Counted from the stretch's first letter, positions 36,183 to 45,265 are shown. The stretch: DNA of 56,002 bases from Bacillota bacterium (GCA_023411225.1 JAEYPA010000084.1:1-56002), one strand, 5' to 3'. Notes: a model not told the origin generated them from the letters alone. Program-made: numbers and translations.

Positions 36183-37166
36183 CTATTCTCTATAGACATA
36201 TTTCTTTAAAAGAGCAAGCTTATCTACTATTTCTTCTGGTATAGATTTATTAATGCAGTCTATACCAGCTCTAAGGTGGCTTTCATTATCAAATGAAGCT
36301 AATGGAATTGAAGGAAATAGCTTTTCTGCCATTATATACATATAGGATAGATCCATGTAGGAGTATTCACCCTGCTTAACAACATCACTTATGAATTCAT
36401 AAATCTGGTCATTAGATGGGTTGTCATAGACATCGGTCACACTTGAAGGAAGGTTCTCTTTAGCTCCGCGTCTTGCGAAATACCCCTTAGCAATCGACAT
36501 ATATGCCATCACATTCATACCTGTCTCTGCATGATACTCTCTCGTTTCTTCATCCATTAAGATGAATGTTTTATCAGTAAGGTTATAAAAGTTAATATCC
36601 GCCAGACTCCACATTAACTGATTAAATGTAAATCCCTGAAGGTTATTTATTTTGCAGTACTCCCTGGCCTCTTTAATACGATTAAGTGTCCAGTTTGAGC
36701 AACCATAGTAGCGAATCTTACCGCTCTTTCTTGCATCATCCAGGCACTCCATAATCTCAGATACGGGAGTGTTTATATCATCTCGATGTAAGAAATATAT
36801 ATCAATATAATCCGTGCAAAGATTCTCTAAGCTTTCTTTTAAATCCTTTTCAATACAGGCTCTATTTACCCTTGGCTTTTCCATGTAGCCCCAATCAGGA
36901 TGTGCACCCTTAGTTGCCAATACAATTTTATCTCGCAAGCCTGTCTCTTGAAACCATTCACCAATCGTTCTTTCACTTATAGCCTTTATATCACAGTCCC
37001 AATCTCCATAAATATGGGCAGTATCTATAAAATTGCCACCAGCTTCATAGAATTGCGATAACTGCTCCTTGGAATCCTTAGTACTTAATAATGTTCCATA
37101 ATTTACAGTCCCAAGGCAAATAGGTGATACTTCTAAATCAGTATTATTAAGCTTTACGTATCTCAT
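36183..37166 (-). CDS. Aldo/keto reductase
   Basis: 327 aa (beta/alpha)8 NAD(P)H oxidoreductase. The catalytic tetrad is visible: Asp and Tyr in FIDTAHIYGD (about 48-54), Lys in LATKGAHP (about 83) and His in FLHRDD (about 125). The N-terminus LNNTDLEVSPICLGTVNYG is typical of the YajO/Tas-like group. Substrate unknown; in this operon it may reduce or oxidise a sugar or sugar acid. Gaps of 19 and 16 bp to its neighbours show that it is part of the operon. Confidence 0.88.
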   Translation of the reverse strand: MRYVKLNNTDLEVSPICLGTVNYGTLLSTKDSKEQLSQFYEAGGNFIDTAHIYGDWDCDIKAISERTIGEWFQETGLRDKIVLATKGAHPDWGYMEKPRVNRACIEKDLKESLENLCTDYIDIYFLHRDDINTPVSEIMECLDDARKSGKIRYYGCSNWTLNRIKEAREYCKINNLQGFTFNQLMWSLADINFYNLTDKTFILMDEETREYHAETGMNVMAYMSIAKGYFARRGAKENLPSSVTDVYDNPSNDQIYEFISDVVKQGEYSYMDLSYMYIMAEKLFPSIPLASFDNESHLRAGIDCINKSIPEEIVDKLALLKKYVYRE

Positions 37167-37185
37167 ATATTACCCTCTCTTCCAA

Positions 37186-38553
37186 TTAATCGTCCAGTTT
37201 CATAACATGTTTTCTATACAATGGAAGATACACCTCTTGATCACGGATTACGCAACCAGTTTGAACATGTCCTTTCTGAATCAAATCGTAGCATTTATCA
37301 CAAGTGATACAGCATTTTGAACGAACCATTCTATTTTTTTCAATAATATCTTGAGCAAAATCAGGATAAGCAAAAGCTTGTCTTCCAAATCCAGCCATAT
37401 CAAACCAGCCTTCTTTAATACAACCAGCACCAACAGCTGCACCAAAGTTCTCTAACCAGGTTAAACCAGTACAAACAAATACTCCTCCTGGAACCTGCTC
37501 CTTAATTCGTTTAGTCATCTCAAATAGTGCATACACACCTTTATATGGTTCAATGTCTCCGTCCTCATGCTCAACTAAGCATCCTCCTCCAGTTGGCTGA
37601 TAACGTGGCATCATAGTAGATAGATTAATCAGGTCAACGCCTTCTTCAACAAGCATATTACATAACTTGATAACTTCTGTTGGATCTGGTTCCATAAGAC
37701 CTTCTACCTGTTTCATACCCCAACCATATGGATATGGAATACAGTCGTAAGCATTTAATCTTACACAGATATCAATCTTATCACCACAACGTTCCTTGAT
37801 TCCATGAATAATATCCATTACTGCTCTTGTTCTATTTTCAAAACTTCCGCCATATTTACCAGGTCTTGTATATGCGGATAACAATTCTCTAATTATGTAC
37901 TCATGACATGTTTTAACGTCTACCGAATCAAAACCACACTCCATTGCTAGTTCTGCGCCATGGATGTAACCTTCAATAATCTCTTCTATCTTTTCATCGG
38001 ATGCAACAATAACTTCTCCTGATTGACCATCGATTGCGTTATGACTATCCATATAAGGATTTGTACAAGCTGCAAGAGGTATTGATTCCCATTTTTCATT
38101 AGTACTTCTTCGACCAGAATGTGTAAGCTGAAGAACGTTGTATGGTTTACGACCAAATTTAGCGATAGCAGCATCATTCGACTCTGATACTAATCTTTTT
38201 ATTTCTGGAACGGTCTCTTCTTTAATAATCATCTGTAAAGGATTACATCTACCATCATCACCAACTGTAATAGATTCATACCAGATTAAGCCTGCGCCAC
38301 CTTCTGCATATCTTTTATATCTACGAAATATTAAATCTGATGGATTACCTTCTTTCGTACCATCAAAGCCTTCCAATGGCTGTATAACTAATCTGTTTGG
38401 AATGACATGACCATTAGCCAAAGTTATCGGCTCACTTAAAATAGATAAGTCTTCGGATACTGGAAAATCCATACCATCCTTTGCGAGTGCTTCTTGAAAA
38501 TCTATTGCATTTCCAAAATTACTAAACTTATACGGTTTTACAACTTTCTTCAT
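37186..38553 (-). CDS. NADH:flavin oxidoreductase (Old Yellow Enzyme/BaiCD-type, N-terminal half only)
   Basis: 455 aa. An FMN-binding TIM barrel (IPNRLVIQPLEGFDG; LQLTHSGRRST; CGFDSVDVKTCHEYIIRELLS; CTGLTWLENFGAAVGAG) is followed by a Cys cluster CCITCDKC then GC, consistent with a 4Fe-4S site. The C-terminal FAD/NAD(P) half found in full-length enoate reductases (about 650 aa) is missing, so electrons must come from a partner. Such enzymes reduce activated C=C bonds or act on unusual glycosides. Its presence in a pentose operon is unexplained. GGAGG at the start. Confidence 0.85.
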   Translation of the reverse strand: MKKVVKPYKFSNFGNAIDFQEALAKDGMDFPVSEDLSILSEPITLANGHVIPNRLVIQPLEGFDGTKEGNPSDLIFRRYKRYAEGGAGLIWYESITVGDDGRCNPLQMIIKEETVPEIKRLVSESNDAAIAKFGRKPYNVLQLTHSGRRSTNEKWESIPLAACTNPYMDSHNAIDGQSGEVIVASDEKIEEIIEGYIHGAELAMECGFDSVDVKTCHEYIIRELLSAYTRPGKYGGSFENRTRAVMDIIHGIKERCGDKIDICVRLNAYDCIPYPYGWGMKQVEGLMEPDPTEVIKLCNMLVEEGVDLINLSTMMPRYQPTGGGCLVEHEDGDIEPYKGVYALFEMTKRIKEQVPGGVFVCTGLTWLENFGAAVGAGCIKEGWFDMAGFGRQAFAYPDFAQDIIEKNRMVRSKCCITCDKCYDLIQKGHVQTGCVIRDQEVYLPLYRKHVMKLDD

Positions 38554-38573
38554 CTTGTTCCTCCTAAATAATA

Positions 38574-38927
38574 TTAATGTGTTTTTTTCAATGGTGGCAC
38601 TGTTATAGCGATATACGAACAGTCATCCTCAGAATTATTAACAACAGCATGTATATCACCAGCTGATATTAATAAGGCATCCCCTTCATATAGCTTATCT
38701 ACAAGTACACCTTCTGACATAACTGTCGCCTCTCCTGTCAGAACAACAAGTATCTGATCAGAATTCTCGTGAACCTCATCTACGCTTCCACCACCAGCCT
38801 TTACAGTAGATAAAGTAACATTGGCTTTTTCACTTCCATTATCAGGATTAAAAATAACCTGAGTTGCCATGCCAAAATGATTAAATGGAGTATATTTCTC
38901 TCCTGCACCTTTTCTTTGTACTTTCAT
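38574..38927 (-). CDS. Small cupin protein
   Basis: 117 aa single cupin barrel: GGGSVDEVHENSDQILVVLTG for motif 1 and DALLISAGDIHAVVNNS for motif 2, with Glu/His ligands retained in part. First gene of the operon, behind the promoter at 38990-39018. It could be a sugar isomerase/epimerase-like enzyme, a mutarotase-like accessory or a sensor. No specific function can be assigned. Confidence 0.85.
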   Translation of the reverse strand: MKVQRKGAGEKYTPFNHFGMATQVIFNPDNGSEKANVTLSTVKAGGGSVDEVHENSDQILVVLTGEATVMSEGVLVDKLYEGDALLISAGDIHAVVNNSEDDCSYIAITVPPLKKTH

Positions 38928-38989
38928 TCCACTCTCCTTCTAAACATTACATTTAGTTACGACCAACATCTTTACTAATGCTGTTACTA

Positions 38990-39018
38990 AATTTATCATA
39001 AATATTCCTCCTTGTCAA
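38990..39018 (-). promoter_or_regulatory. Promoter of the minus-strand L-pentose operon
   Basis: Minus strand TTGACA (39018-39013), 17-bp spacer, TAAATT (38995-38990). Repeats of TTTAGTR flank both boxes. Confidence 0.75.
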
Positions 39019-39209
39019 CACAAATACACTAAAATTTACTAAATAATTCATCCTCCATTTTACATACATTGTGATACTTGTATATAATTTGGGTTTTTTA
39101 TATATATTAAGTAGTTATTTTGTAAATTTATCGTACCATATGGTTCATTCTATTTTGTCTTTCCATATTATCATCACTTTACTTTTTTAGTATATTTTAT
39201 TAATTTTTA

Positions 39210-39238
39210 TTGAATTTTAGTTCTTTACACTTTATAAT
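39210..39238 (+). promoter_or_regulatory. Promoter of the lyxK operon
   Basis: TTGAAT, 17-bp spacer, TATAAT; the predicted transcript start is about 35 nt before the lyxK ATG. It diverges from the cupin promoter. A TACACTAAA motif at 39259-39267 lies just after the start site. Confidence 0.7.
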
Positions 39239-39279
39239 ACTCATATCTACTTAATTAATACACTAAAGGAGGAGTTATA

Positions 39280-40812
39280 ATGAAGTATTATATTGGCATC
39301 GACAATGGTGGAACCACAATAAAGGCCTGCCTATTCAATGAATATGGCCAGGATATAGCTGTATCATCAACTGATACAATTATAGAATCAGTCCACCCAG
39401 AATTTGCTGAACAAGATATGGATAAAATGTGGGAAGCTAATTGTAAAGTGCTTAAAGAACTTTTACGTGTATCAAATGTTAATCCAGATGATATACGTTG
39501 TATTACTGTATGTGGTCATGGGAAGGGACTATATTTATGGGGACAAGACAATAAGCCTGTTAGGAAAGGGATATGTTCAACAGATAATCGGGCCTACAAC
39601 TATCCAATACTTTGGGAAAAAGGCGGCGTAGCGGAAAAGGTATTTCAAATCAGTTGTCAACATATTATGGCTTGCCAACCAGTATCACTTCTCGCCTGGC
39701 TTCAAGATAATGAGCCCGAAACTATACATAACATAAAATGGATTTTTTCATGTAAGGACTACATAAGATTCAGGCTGACTGGCGAAGCCTTCGGTGAGTA
39801 TTCAGACTACTCCGGTTCTAATTTACTAAACCTACATACTAAACAATATGATATTGAGCTTTTAAAATTATTCGGTTTGGAGTCCTTGTATCATGCTCTT
39901 CCTCCACTAAAATGTGCAACGGATATATGTGGTTACATAACAAGTGAAGCATCTGCACTTACAGGATTACAAGAAGGTACTCCTGTTGCTGGTGGTCTGT
40001 TTGATATTAATGCTTGTGGGTTAGCCGTGGGCCTTACGAATCCTACAAATATTTGCATGATTGCCGGAACATGGAGTATTAACGAATATCTAAGTCCGCT
40101 TCCAATTCTAGATGGAACGGCATGGATGAATTCAATATTTGCTATTCCTGAATATTACTTAATAGAAGAATGCAGTCCAACATCAGCAGGCAATATGGAC
40201 TGGATACTAAAAAATCTGTTCCCTGAATTATTTATTGAAAAAACGAAAAAAGATGTTTATGAATATATAAATAAATGTATATCCAATATAGATACTAATA
40301 TTTTCTCCCCTATATTCCTTCCTTTTATACTGGGCAGTAACGTTCATCCAAATGCAAAAGGATGCTTTATCGGAATATCCAAGCATCACAAGCGTGATCA
40401 CCTTTTACGCTCAGTCTATGAAGGTGTATGCTTCTCTCACAAGTACCACTTAGATAAATTGATAAAAACCCGGAGAAATAGTCCACCAAAAACCATTCGT
40501 TTATCAGGTGGAGTTGTGAATTCAAAAGTATGGCTACAGATGTTTGCTGATATCATGCAATTCCCTATCGAAGTAATCTCGGCAACAGAAACCGGAGCTT
40601 TAGGTTGTGCAATCTGCGGAGCTGTTGCATGTGGAGATAAGAACACCATACAAGAGGCAATAAAAGATATGACAAATATATCCGAGGTATATTATCCAAA
40701 TCCTAAAAATATCAAAATATATGAGAATAAGTATGCAGTATATTTAAAAGCCATCGAAAAGATTGATTCCTTGTGGAATGATATTACTAATATATCTGCT
40801 ATAGAAGAATAG
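39280..40812 (+). CDS. lyxK: FGGY-family L-xylulose kinase (LyxK type)
   Basis: 510 aa. N-terminal phosphate-binding loop GIDNGGTTIKACLF and adenosine/sugar domains: ICSTDNRAYNYP, QPVSLLAWLQDNEPE, VAGGLFDINACGLAVG, GTWSINEYLS, CSPTSAGNMDWI, FLPFILGSNVHP, YEGVCFSHKYHLD, RLSGGVVNSKVWLQMFADI and ETGALGCAI. These follow E. coli LyxK segment by segment (for example GHPVSLLRWLKEHEPE, ASPTSSGNLEWF). It phosphorylates L-xylulose at C5 with ATP. First gene of the plus operon, with AGGAGG. It is not a rhamnulokinase by these motifs. Confidence 0.88.
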   Translation: MKYYIGIDNGGTTIKACLFNEYGQDIAVSSTDTIIESVHPEFAEQDMDKMWEANCKVLKELLRVSNVNPDDIRCITVCGHGKGLYLWGQDNKPVRKGICSTDNRAYNYPILWEKGGVAEKVFQISCQHIMACQPVSLLAWLQDNEPETIHNIKWIFSCKDYIRFRLTGEAFGEYSDYSGSNLLNLHTKQYDIELLKLFGLESLYHALPPLKCATDICGYITSEASALTGLQEGTPVAGGLFDINACGLAVGLTNPTNICMIAGTWSINEYLSPLPILDGTAWMNSIFAIPEYYLIEECSPTSAGNMDWILKNLFPELFIEKTKKDVYEYINKCISNIDTNIFSPIFLPFILGSNVHPNAKGCFIGISKHHKRDHLLRSVYEGVCFSHKYHLDKLIKTRRNSPPKTIRLSGGVVNSKVWLQMFADIMQFPIEVISATETGALGCAICGAVACGDKNTIQEAIKDMTNISEVYYPNPKNIKIYENKYAVYLKAIEKIDSLWNDITNISAIEE

Positions 40813-40823
40813 GAGGGTCACCA

Positions 40824-41471
40824 ATGAAAATAGCACTAATTAACGAAGCAAGTCAGGCATCTAAAAACGACTTACTCTACTCTATTTTATGTGATGCACT
40901 AAATCCATTAGGACATCAGGTATTTAATTATGGCATGAATTCCTTTGAAGATGCACACGCTATATCGTATGTGCACGTAGGATTGTTAGCTGCTACCTTG
41001 TTGAATTCTAAGGCTGTTGATTTTGTAATAACCGGATGTGGAACTGGACAAGGGATATTAATATCCTGCAATTCCTATCCTGGAGTTCAATGTGGGTTTA
41101 TTGCAGATCCGGTAGATGCATACCTATTCTCTCAGATTAACAACGGTAACGCTGTCTCTTTGGCTTTTGCTAAAGGATTTGGTTGGGCCAGCGAGATAAA
41201 TCTAAAGAATACCATTGTGAACCTCTTTACCAATACCCCTGGACAAGGATATCCACCAGAACAGAAACAGGAACAGCAGTATTACAAGACCATGCTCGAT
41301 ACTGCTAAAACTGTTACACATGCTAGTTTCGAGGATATATTGAAGAACCTAGACCATGAGCTATTAAAAACAACATTTCAATTAAAACATTTTGAAGAGT
41401 TATTCTTTGCAAATGCTAAAGACCCTAAGATATCAGAAGCAATTAGAGAGATACTTAATAGTTGTAAATAA
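40824..41471 (+). CDS. RpiB/LacAB-family sugar-phosphate isomerase with C-terminal extension
   Basis: 215 aa, longer than the usual 145-150 aa. The catalytic cysteine motif is ITGCGTGQGI (about 73) followed by CNSYPGVQCGF and AYLFSQINNGNAVSLA. The extra 65 C-terminal residues (from about HASFEDILKNL) form a helical tail known in an RpiB subgroup of sugar-acid clusters. It would interconvert an aldose and a ketose phosphate. In this operon the obvious L-lyxose route does not need it. It might act on D-erythrulose-4-P or another side product. 11 bp after lyxK. Confidence 0.85.
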   Translation: MKIALINEASQASKNDLLYSILCDALNPLGHQVFNYGMNSFEDAHAISYVHVGLLAATLLNSKAVDFVITGCGTGQGILISCNSYPGVQCGFIADPVDAYLFSQINNGNAVSLAFAKGFGWASEINLKNTIVNLFTNTPGQGYPPEQKQEQQYYKTMLDTAKTVTHASFEDILKNLDHELLKTTFQLKHFEELFFANAKDPKISEAIREILNSCK

Positions 41472-41486
41472 GAAGGAGGATTTGAT

Positions 41487-42179
41487 ATGTTTGAAAAATT
41501 AAAGCAGGAAGTATATGAAGGGAATATGCTATTACCTAAATATGGCCTAGTAACTTTTACCTGGGGAAATGTAAGTGGTGTAGACAGAGAGAATAATATT
41601 ATGATAATTAAGCCTTCAGGTGTCGAATATGGCAAACTATGCCCTAAGAATATGGTGATTGTATCACTTGAAACCGGGGAAGTTTTAGGCAGTGATCTAA
41701 AACCTTCCTCTGACACACCTACTCATCTTGAATTGTACAGAGCTTTCCCAGATATTGGAGGCATCGTTCATACACATAGTAGATGGGCTACCACTATGGC
41801 TCAAGCCGGCATAGGAGTACCGGCGCTTGGAACAACCCATGCGGACTATTTCTATGGAGAGATTCCATGTACTAGAAAAATGACCCCTAAAGAGATAAAT
41901 GGATCCTATGAAAAAGAAACTGGCTCTGTTATTATCGAGACCCACAAAAACATAAATCCAAATAACATTCCAGCTGTTCTTGTTAACAGCCATGGCCCAT
42001 TTGCATGGGGAACCAGTCCTATAGAGGCTGTACATAATGCTGTAGTTCTTGAAGAAGTATCTTTTATGGCATGGCATAACCTTGCTTTAAATAACTCTAT
42101 TGATTCTATGCAACAAGAGCTTCTAGATAAACATTTCTTACGTAAACATGGGGCTAATGCATACTATGGGCAAAGTTAA
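41487..42179 (+). CDS. araD: L-ribulose-5-phosphate 4-epimerase (AraD/UlaF/SgbE family)
   Basis: 230 aa class-II aldolase fold. WGNVSGVDREN and IKPSGVEYGKL bind phosphate. Zinc His residues are in VHTHSRWATTMAQAG (about 95-97) and VNSHGPFAWG (about 170). THADYFYGEIPCTR is the AraD-specific stretch. It converts L-ribulose-5-P to D-xylulose-5-P, feeding the pentose-phosphate pathway. Last gene of the plus operon, 15 bp after the RpiB gene, with AGAAGGAGGA upstream. Confidence 0.92.
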   Translation: MFEKLKQEVYEGNMLLPKYGLVTFTWGNVSGVDRENNIMIIKPSGVEYGKLCPKNMVIVSLETGEVLGSDLKPSSDTPTHLELYRAFPDIGGIVHTHSRWATTMAQAGIGVPALGTTHADYFYGEIPCTRKMTPKEINGSYEKETGSVIIETHKNINPNNIPAVLVNSHGPFAWGTSPIEAVHNAVVLEEVSFMAWHNLALNNSIDSMQQELLDKHFLRKHGANAYYGQS

Positions 42180-42447
42180 CTCTATTATCAATATACAGCA
42201 ATAAATATGCATAAGATTTAGATTATACACTTATTAATTTTACTAAAAATCCTAAATTGTTCTGAAAAAACATTGATTTTCAATAAAAATGTACTAAAAT
42301 AGTTATTAGAATGCTAGTAATTACTGATCCTTATTCAATTAACTGGACAACATTATATCCCTTATGGCATGCTATATATGCTTCTGTTAATCTATAGAGC
42401 CAAAAAAGTTCTAATCTATGATGAAATCTAGAGTTATGGAGTAAAAT
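42180..42447. other. Intergenic region in front of the lacI gene
   Basis: AT-rich; contains TTACTAAAA (42239-42247) and TGTACTAAAA (42290-42299), the same half-site found around the divergent promoters. No clear terminator or gene. Confidence 0.4.
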
Positions 42448-43491
42448 ATGAAACTAAAGGAAATTGCAGAATTAGCAGGGGTATCGCCATCAGCGGTATC
42501 TCTTGTACTTAAACAAAAACGTGGTGTTGGGCGAGAAAAAAGAGAAGAAATTATGAAACTTCTCGTTGAGAACGGCTATACAGTCGACGCTTCTACCATT
42601 TCTACCAGCAAACCACAATATAAAACCATTCGTTTTTTGAAGTTAAAAAGCCACGCAAAACTTGTGGACGGGAACTTCGGTTTTATCTCAGCAATTATTG
42701 ATGCCGTTGAGAAAGAATGCCGTAAAAGAGATTACATCCTTCTTATAGCAACCTGTGATGTGAATAAAATTAGCGAAGTTAAGGATTTAATACTGAGTAA
42801 TCCTACTGATGGCTTGCTGATATTAGGAACTGAGCTTAACAATAGCACCGCAATAGACTTGCTATCAGATATCGATATTCCTGCGGTTATAATAGATAAT
42901 CCTATGCCAATGCTACAATATAATTGTATAACTATGAACAATGAGGAAGCAATTTACTCTTCAGTAAATCATCTTATTGACCTAGGGCATACATCTATTG
43001 GATTTTTAGCAAATAACATGCCAGCTAACAATTGTTTAATACGCTTTAAATCTTTTTATAATGCATGTGCAGAACACGGACTTCAGGTAGATGACTCTAA
43101 TATCTATTATGTTGCACCTACTCCCGAAGGTGCTTATACATCTATCAAAGAAATGCTTGTAGATGGAAGAACCTTTCCGTCAGCTCTCGTTGCCAATAAC
43201 GATAGCATCGCGCTAGGCACCATGAAGGCTTTAAAGGAATTTGGTTATCGTATTCCAGAGGATATCTCAGTTATTGGATTTGATAGCATACCTTATTCCT
43301 CTATATCTGATCCTCCTCTTACAACAATTGAAGTTCCATGTTCGGATATAGGAATCTGGGCTGTCAGACTGTTATTAGATAAAATCAAGTTCCCCTCCTC
43401 AGCTGTAACAAAAATGTTGATTAGCACTAATCTAATTGTAAGAAATAGTACAGCGCCGTATAACAATAACGCTAGAAAAAATGAATATTGA
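42448..43491 (+). CDS. LacI-family transcriptional regulator
   Basis: 347 aa. The N-terminal helix-turn-helix is LKEIAELAGVSPSAVSLVLKQKRGVG (residues 2-27) with the hinge helix after it. The effector domain is a RbsB-like fold (DGLLILGTELN; PAVIIDNPM; IGFLANNMP; ALVANNDSIALGTMKALKEFG; VIGFDSIPYSSISDPPLTTIEVP). It is expected to repress the two divergent L-pentose operons until the sugar or its phosphate binds. The start has ATGGAG at 7 nt. It ends in a strong terminator at 43504-43551. Confidence 0.93.
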   Translation: MKLKEIAELAGVSPSAVSLVLKQKRGVGREKREEIMKLLVENGYTVDASTISTSKPQYKTIRFLKLKSHAKLVDGNFGFISAIIDAVEKECRKRDYILLIATCDVNKISEVKDLILSNPTDGLLILGTELNNSTAIDLLSDIDIPAVIIDNPMPMLQYNCITMNNEEAIYSSVNHLIDLGHTSIGFLANNMPANNCLIRFKSFYNACAEHGLQVDDSNIYYVAPTPEGAYTSIKEMLVDGRTFPSALVANNDSIALGTMKALKEFGYRIPEDISVIGFDSIPYSSISDPPLTTIEVPCSDIGIWAVRLLLDKIKFPSSAVTKMLISTNLIVRNSTAPYNNNARKNEY

Positions 43492-43503
43492 TATACTAAC
43501 ACT

Positions 43504-43551
43504 AAAAAAGCAACTCCAATAAGTCAAACGAAACACATGGAGTTGTTTTTT
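43504..43551 (+). terminator. Terminator of the lacI gene
   Basis: GCAACTCCA and TGGAGTTG close a stem with a 19-nt loop, flanked by A6 and T6. Confidence 0.8.
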
Positions 43552-43559
43552 CTAGTGTC

Positions 43560-43760
43560 AAAATACTTGATATATATTTCATCTGCCAAAGGGAGCTATA
43601 CTTTCATAAATCATGATCTTTGTTTCCTAGTGTTTCTTCTCTCAGCAAGTAAGAGCAGAATATAATTATTGATCTTGGTAGTTTCAGCAAATGTATATAC
43701 AATCCTAGAGGCTTTTTCTTTCTCAAGGGCACCAATGTGATTACATACCTGTTTATAGGC
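43560..43760 (-). pseudogene. Fragment resembling the C-terminus of an IS66-family transposase
   Basis: The minus frame reads EKASRIVYTFAETTKINNYI, close to the ASxxIYSxxETAKxNG stretch near the end of IS66 TnpC transposases, followed by in-frame stops. The N-terminal bulk and terminal repeats are not seen. The match is short. Confidence 0.35.
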
Positions 43761-44400
43761 GTAAAATGTACAAAAGCCTGTTTCAGTCTAAATTTCTCTT
43801 ATCCCAACAAGGTATAGTTATGAACGACAATTTAGTTGGAGATCGTATTTCTACTCGTTTGAACAAGCATACAATATTCCCTAGATATACTCACATTTTC
43901 CCTGATTGCACCAGCAAAACCTCCATTTATCTTATACATGTTATACAATCTGAAAATACTCATTGTAAGTTTAAAATTATCTTACTACACTAAGCCTCTT
44001 GTCAAACTTCGCAATCCAACATACACTCGCTGACAGACCTCGTAATGTAATGTTCCATTCTTGTTATGTATGTAAAGGACAAAAAAAGGATTTCTTTTTA
44101 AGCTCGAGACCTCGGCTGTACAGAGCAGAGACCATCGAACTTGTAGCCCTAGCCTTGGGTGAACTATTCTATTTTCAAATGGTACTTTACAGTTTTATAT
44201 ATTCTATTGAATCAATACTGTTTGGTATTATCTCGGTATTGATATGCATCTATCCACTAGAAAAATTTGTACCCTGGCATATGTCATCATTACCATAGAA
44301 AATCTATACTTACAGAATTTTATTCACACACTATTTACTCCCTTCTAGAAAAATAGTTAGTAATTAACTATCCATCTAAAAGGGAGCATACATAGATCTA
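43560..44400. other. Gene-poor stretch between the two sugar systems
   Basis: It contains a probable IS66-type transposase relic (43560-43760, minus) and two plus-strand frames of 75 and 99 codons (43766-43993, 43999-44298) with no ribosome sites or recognised domains. I do not support either as a gene. Confidence 0.5.
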
Positions 44401-44434
44401 AATCTGTATAAGCTTTAATTTCTAAATTGTGTAC

Positions 44435-45175
44435 CTACATTTTTACAAAATATTGACCGTTTAATTTTTCCCAATCCTGCAAGGATTTCTTAACAGCATA
44501 ACGACCATAATCAATATTCCGCTCTTTTATTGCCTTTACAAACATTTCATGGTGATTAACAACTGAAAAAGAATTTTCAGCACTCTGTTCCATATAAGAA
44601 TATGATATAAAAGGCGCAAATATATCCATCATATTCTCATATACATTTTTGAGCACCATATTGCCTGTCTGTTCCGCTAAAACAGCATGGAAATTCAAAT
44701 CATATTCTACCAACTTATCTTTTCCAATATTATTGGAGATACCACTTTCCAGTAAGGTTTCAGCATCAACGATTTTTAAGTACTTATCTTCTGAGTAATT
44801 TTGTATTACCATTTCTATGATTGCTGTTTCTAGAATCTCTCTCAACTGTAATAATTCTTTAAAATCAGTACCTAATGCAATAATCTTAAAAAATAACGCA
44901 TCAAACATATTTGAATTTGCACAAGCAGACACATATGTTCCGTCGCCTCTTCGCACTTCTAGTACACCAAAAGATTCCAGAATTTTAACCGCTTCTCGAA
45001 TGCTTCCTCGACTCTTACCGAACATATTACTTAATTCATATTCATTTGGTAATCTGTCACCGACTTTTAATTTTCTCTCAATTAGTAACAATTTCAAATC
45101 ATGTACAATTTTCATGACTGAAGATTGTTCTTTTATTGGAATTATTTCTGGTTTTCCCATTATAGAACCCTTCAT
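44435..45175 (-). CDS. FadR-subfamily GntR transcriptional regulator
   Basis: 246 aa. Winged helix-turn-helix at about residues 18-85 (LKVGDRLPNEYELSNMFGKSRGSIREAVKILESFGVLEVRRGDGTYVS), then an all-helical FCD effector domain (LLQLREILETAIIEMVIQN; YDLNFHAVLAEQTGN; VNHHEMFVKAIKERN) with the metal-binding Asp/His set. It is the last gene of the apionate operon, 90 bp after the permease, and probably controls that operon through the two 19-bp palindromes at its head. ATG at 45175 or 45160. Confidence 0.9.
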   Translation of the reverse strand: MKGSIMGKPEIIPIKEQSSVMKIVHDLKLLLIERKLKVGDRLPNEYELSNMFGKSRGSIREAVKILESFGVLEVRRGDGTYVSACANSNMFDALFFKIIALGTDFKELLQLREILETAIIEMVIQNYSEDKYLKIVDAETLLESGISNNIGKDKLVEYDLNFHAVLAEQTGNMVLKNVYENMMDIFAPFISYSYMEQSAENSFSVVNHHEMFVKAIKERNIDYGRYAVKKSLQDWEKLNGQYFVKM

Positions 45176-45265
45176 AATTACTCTCTTTCTTCATAATTTG
45201 ATATTTCATATCACAATTAGTATAAACTTGCTAAATAAAAAATTCAAGTTAGACCACCTCTACTG

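Noticed and set aside
43766..44298. Two plus-strand frames of 75 and 99 codons
   Set aside because: No ribosome sites, no recognisable protein features, and located in a relic-bearing region.
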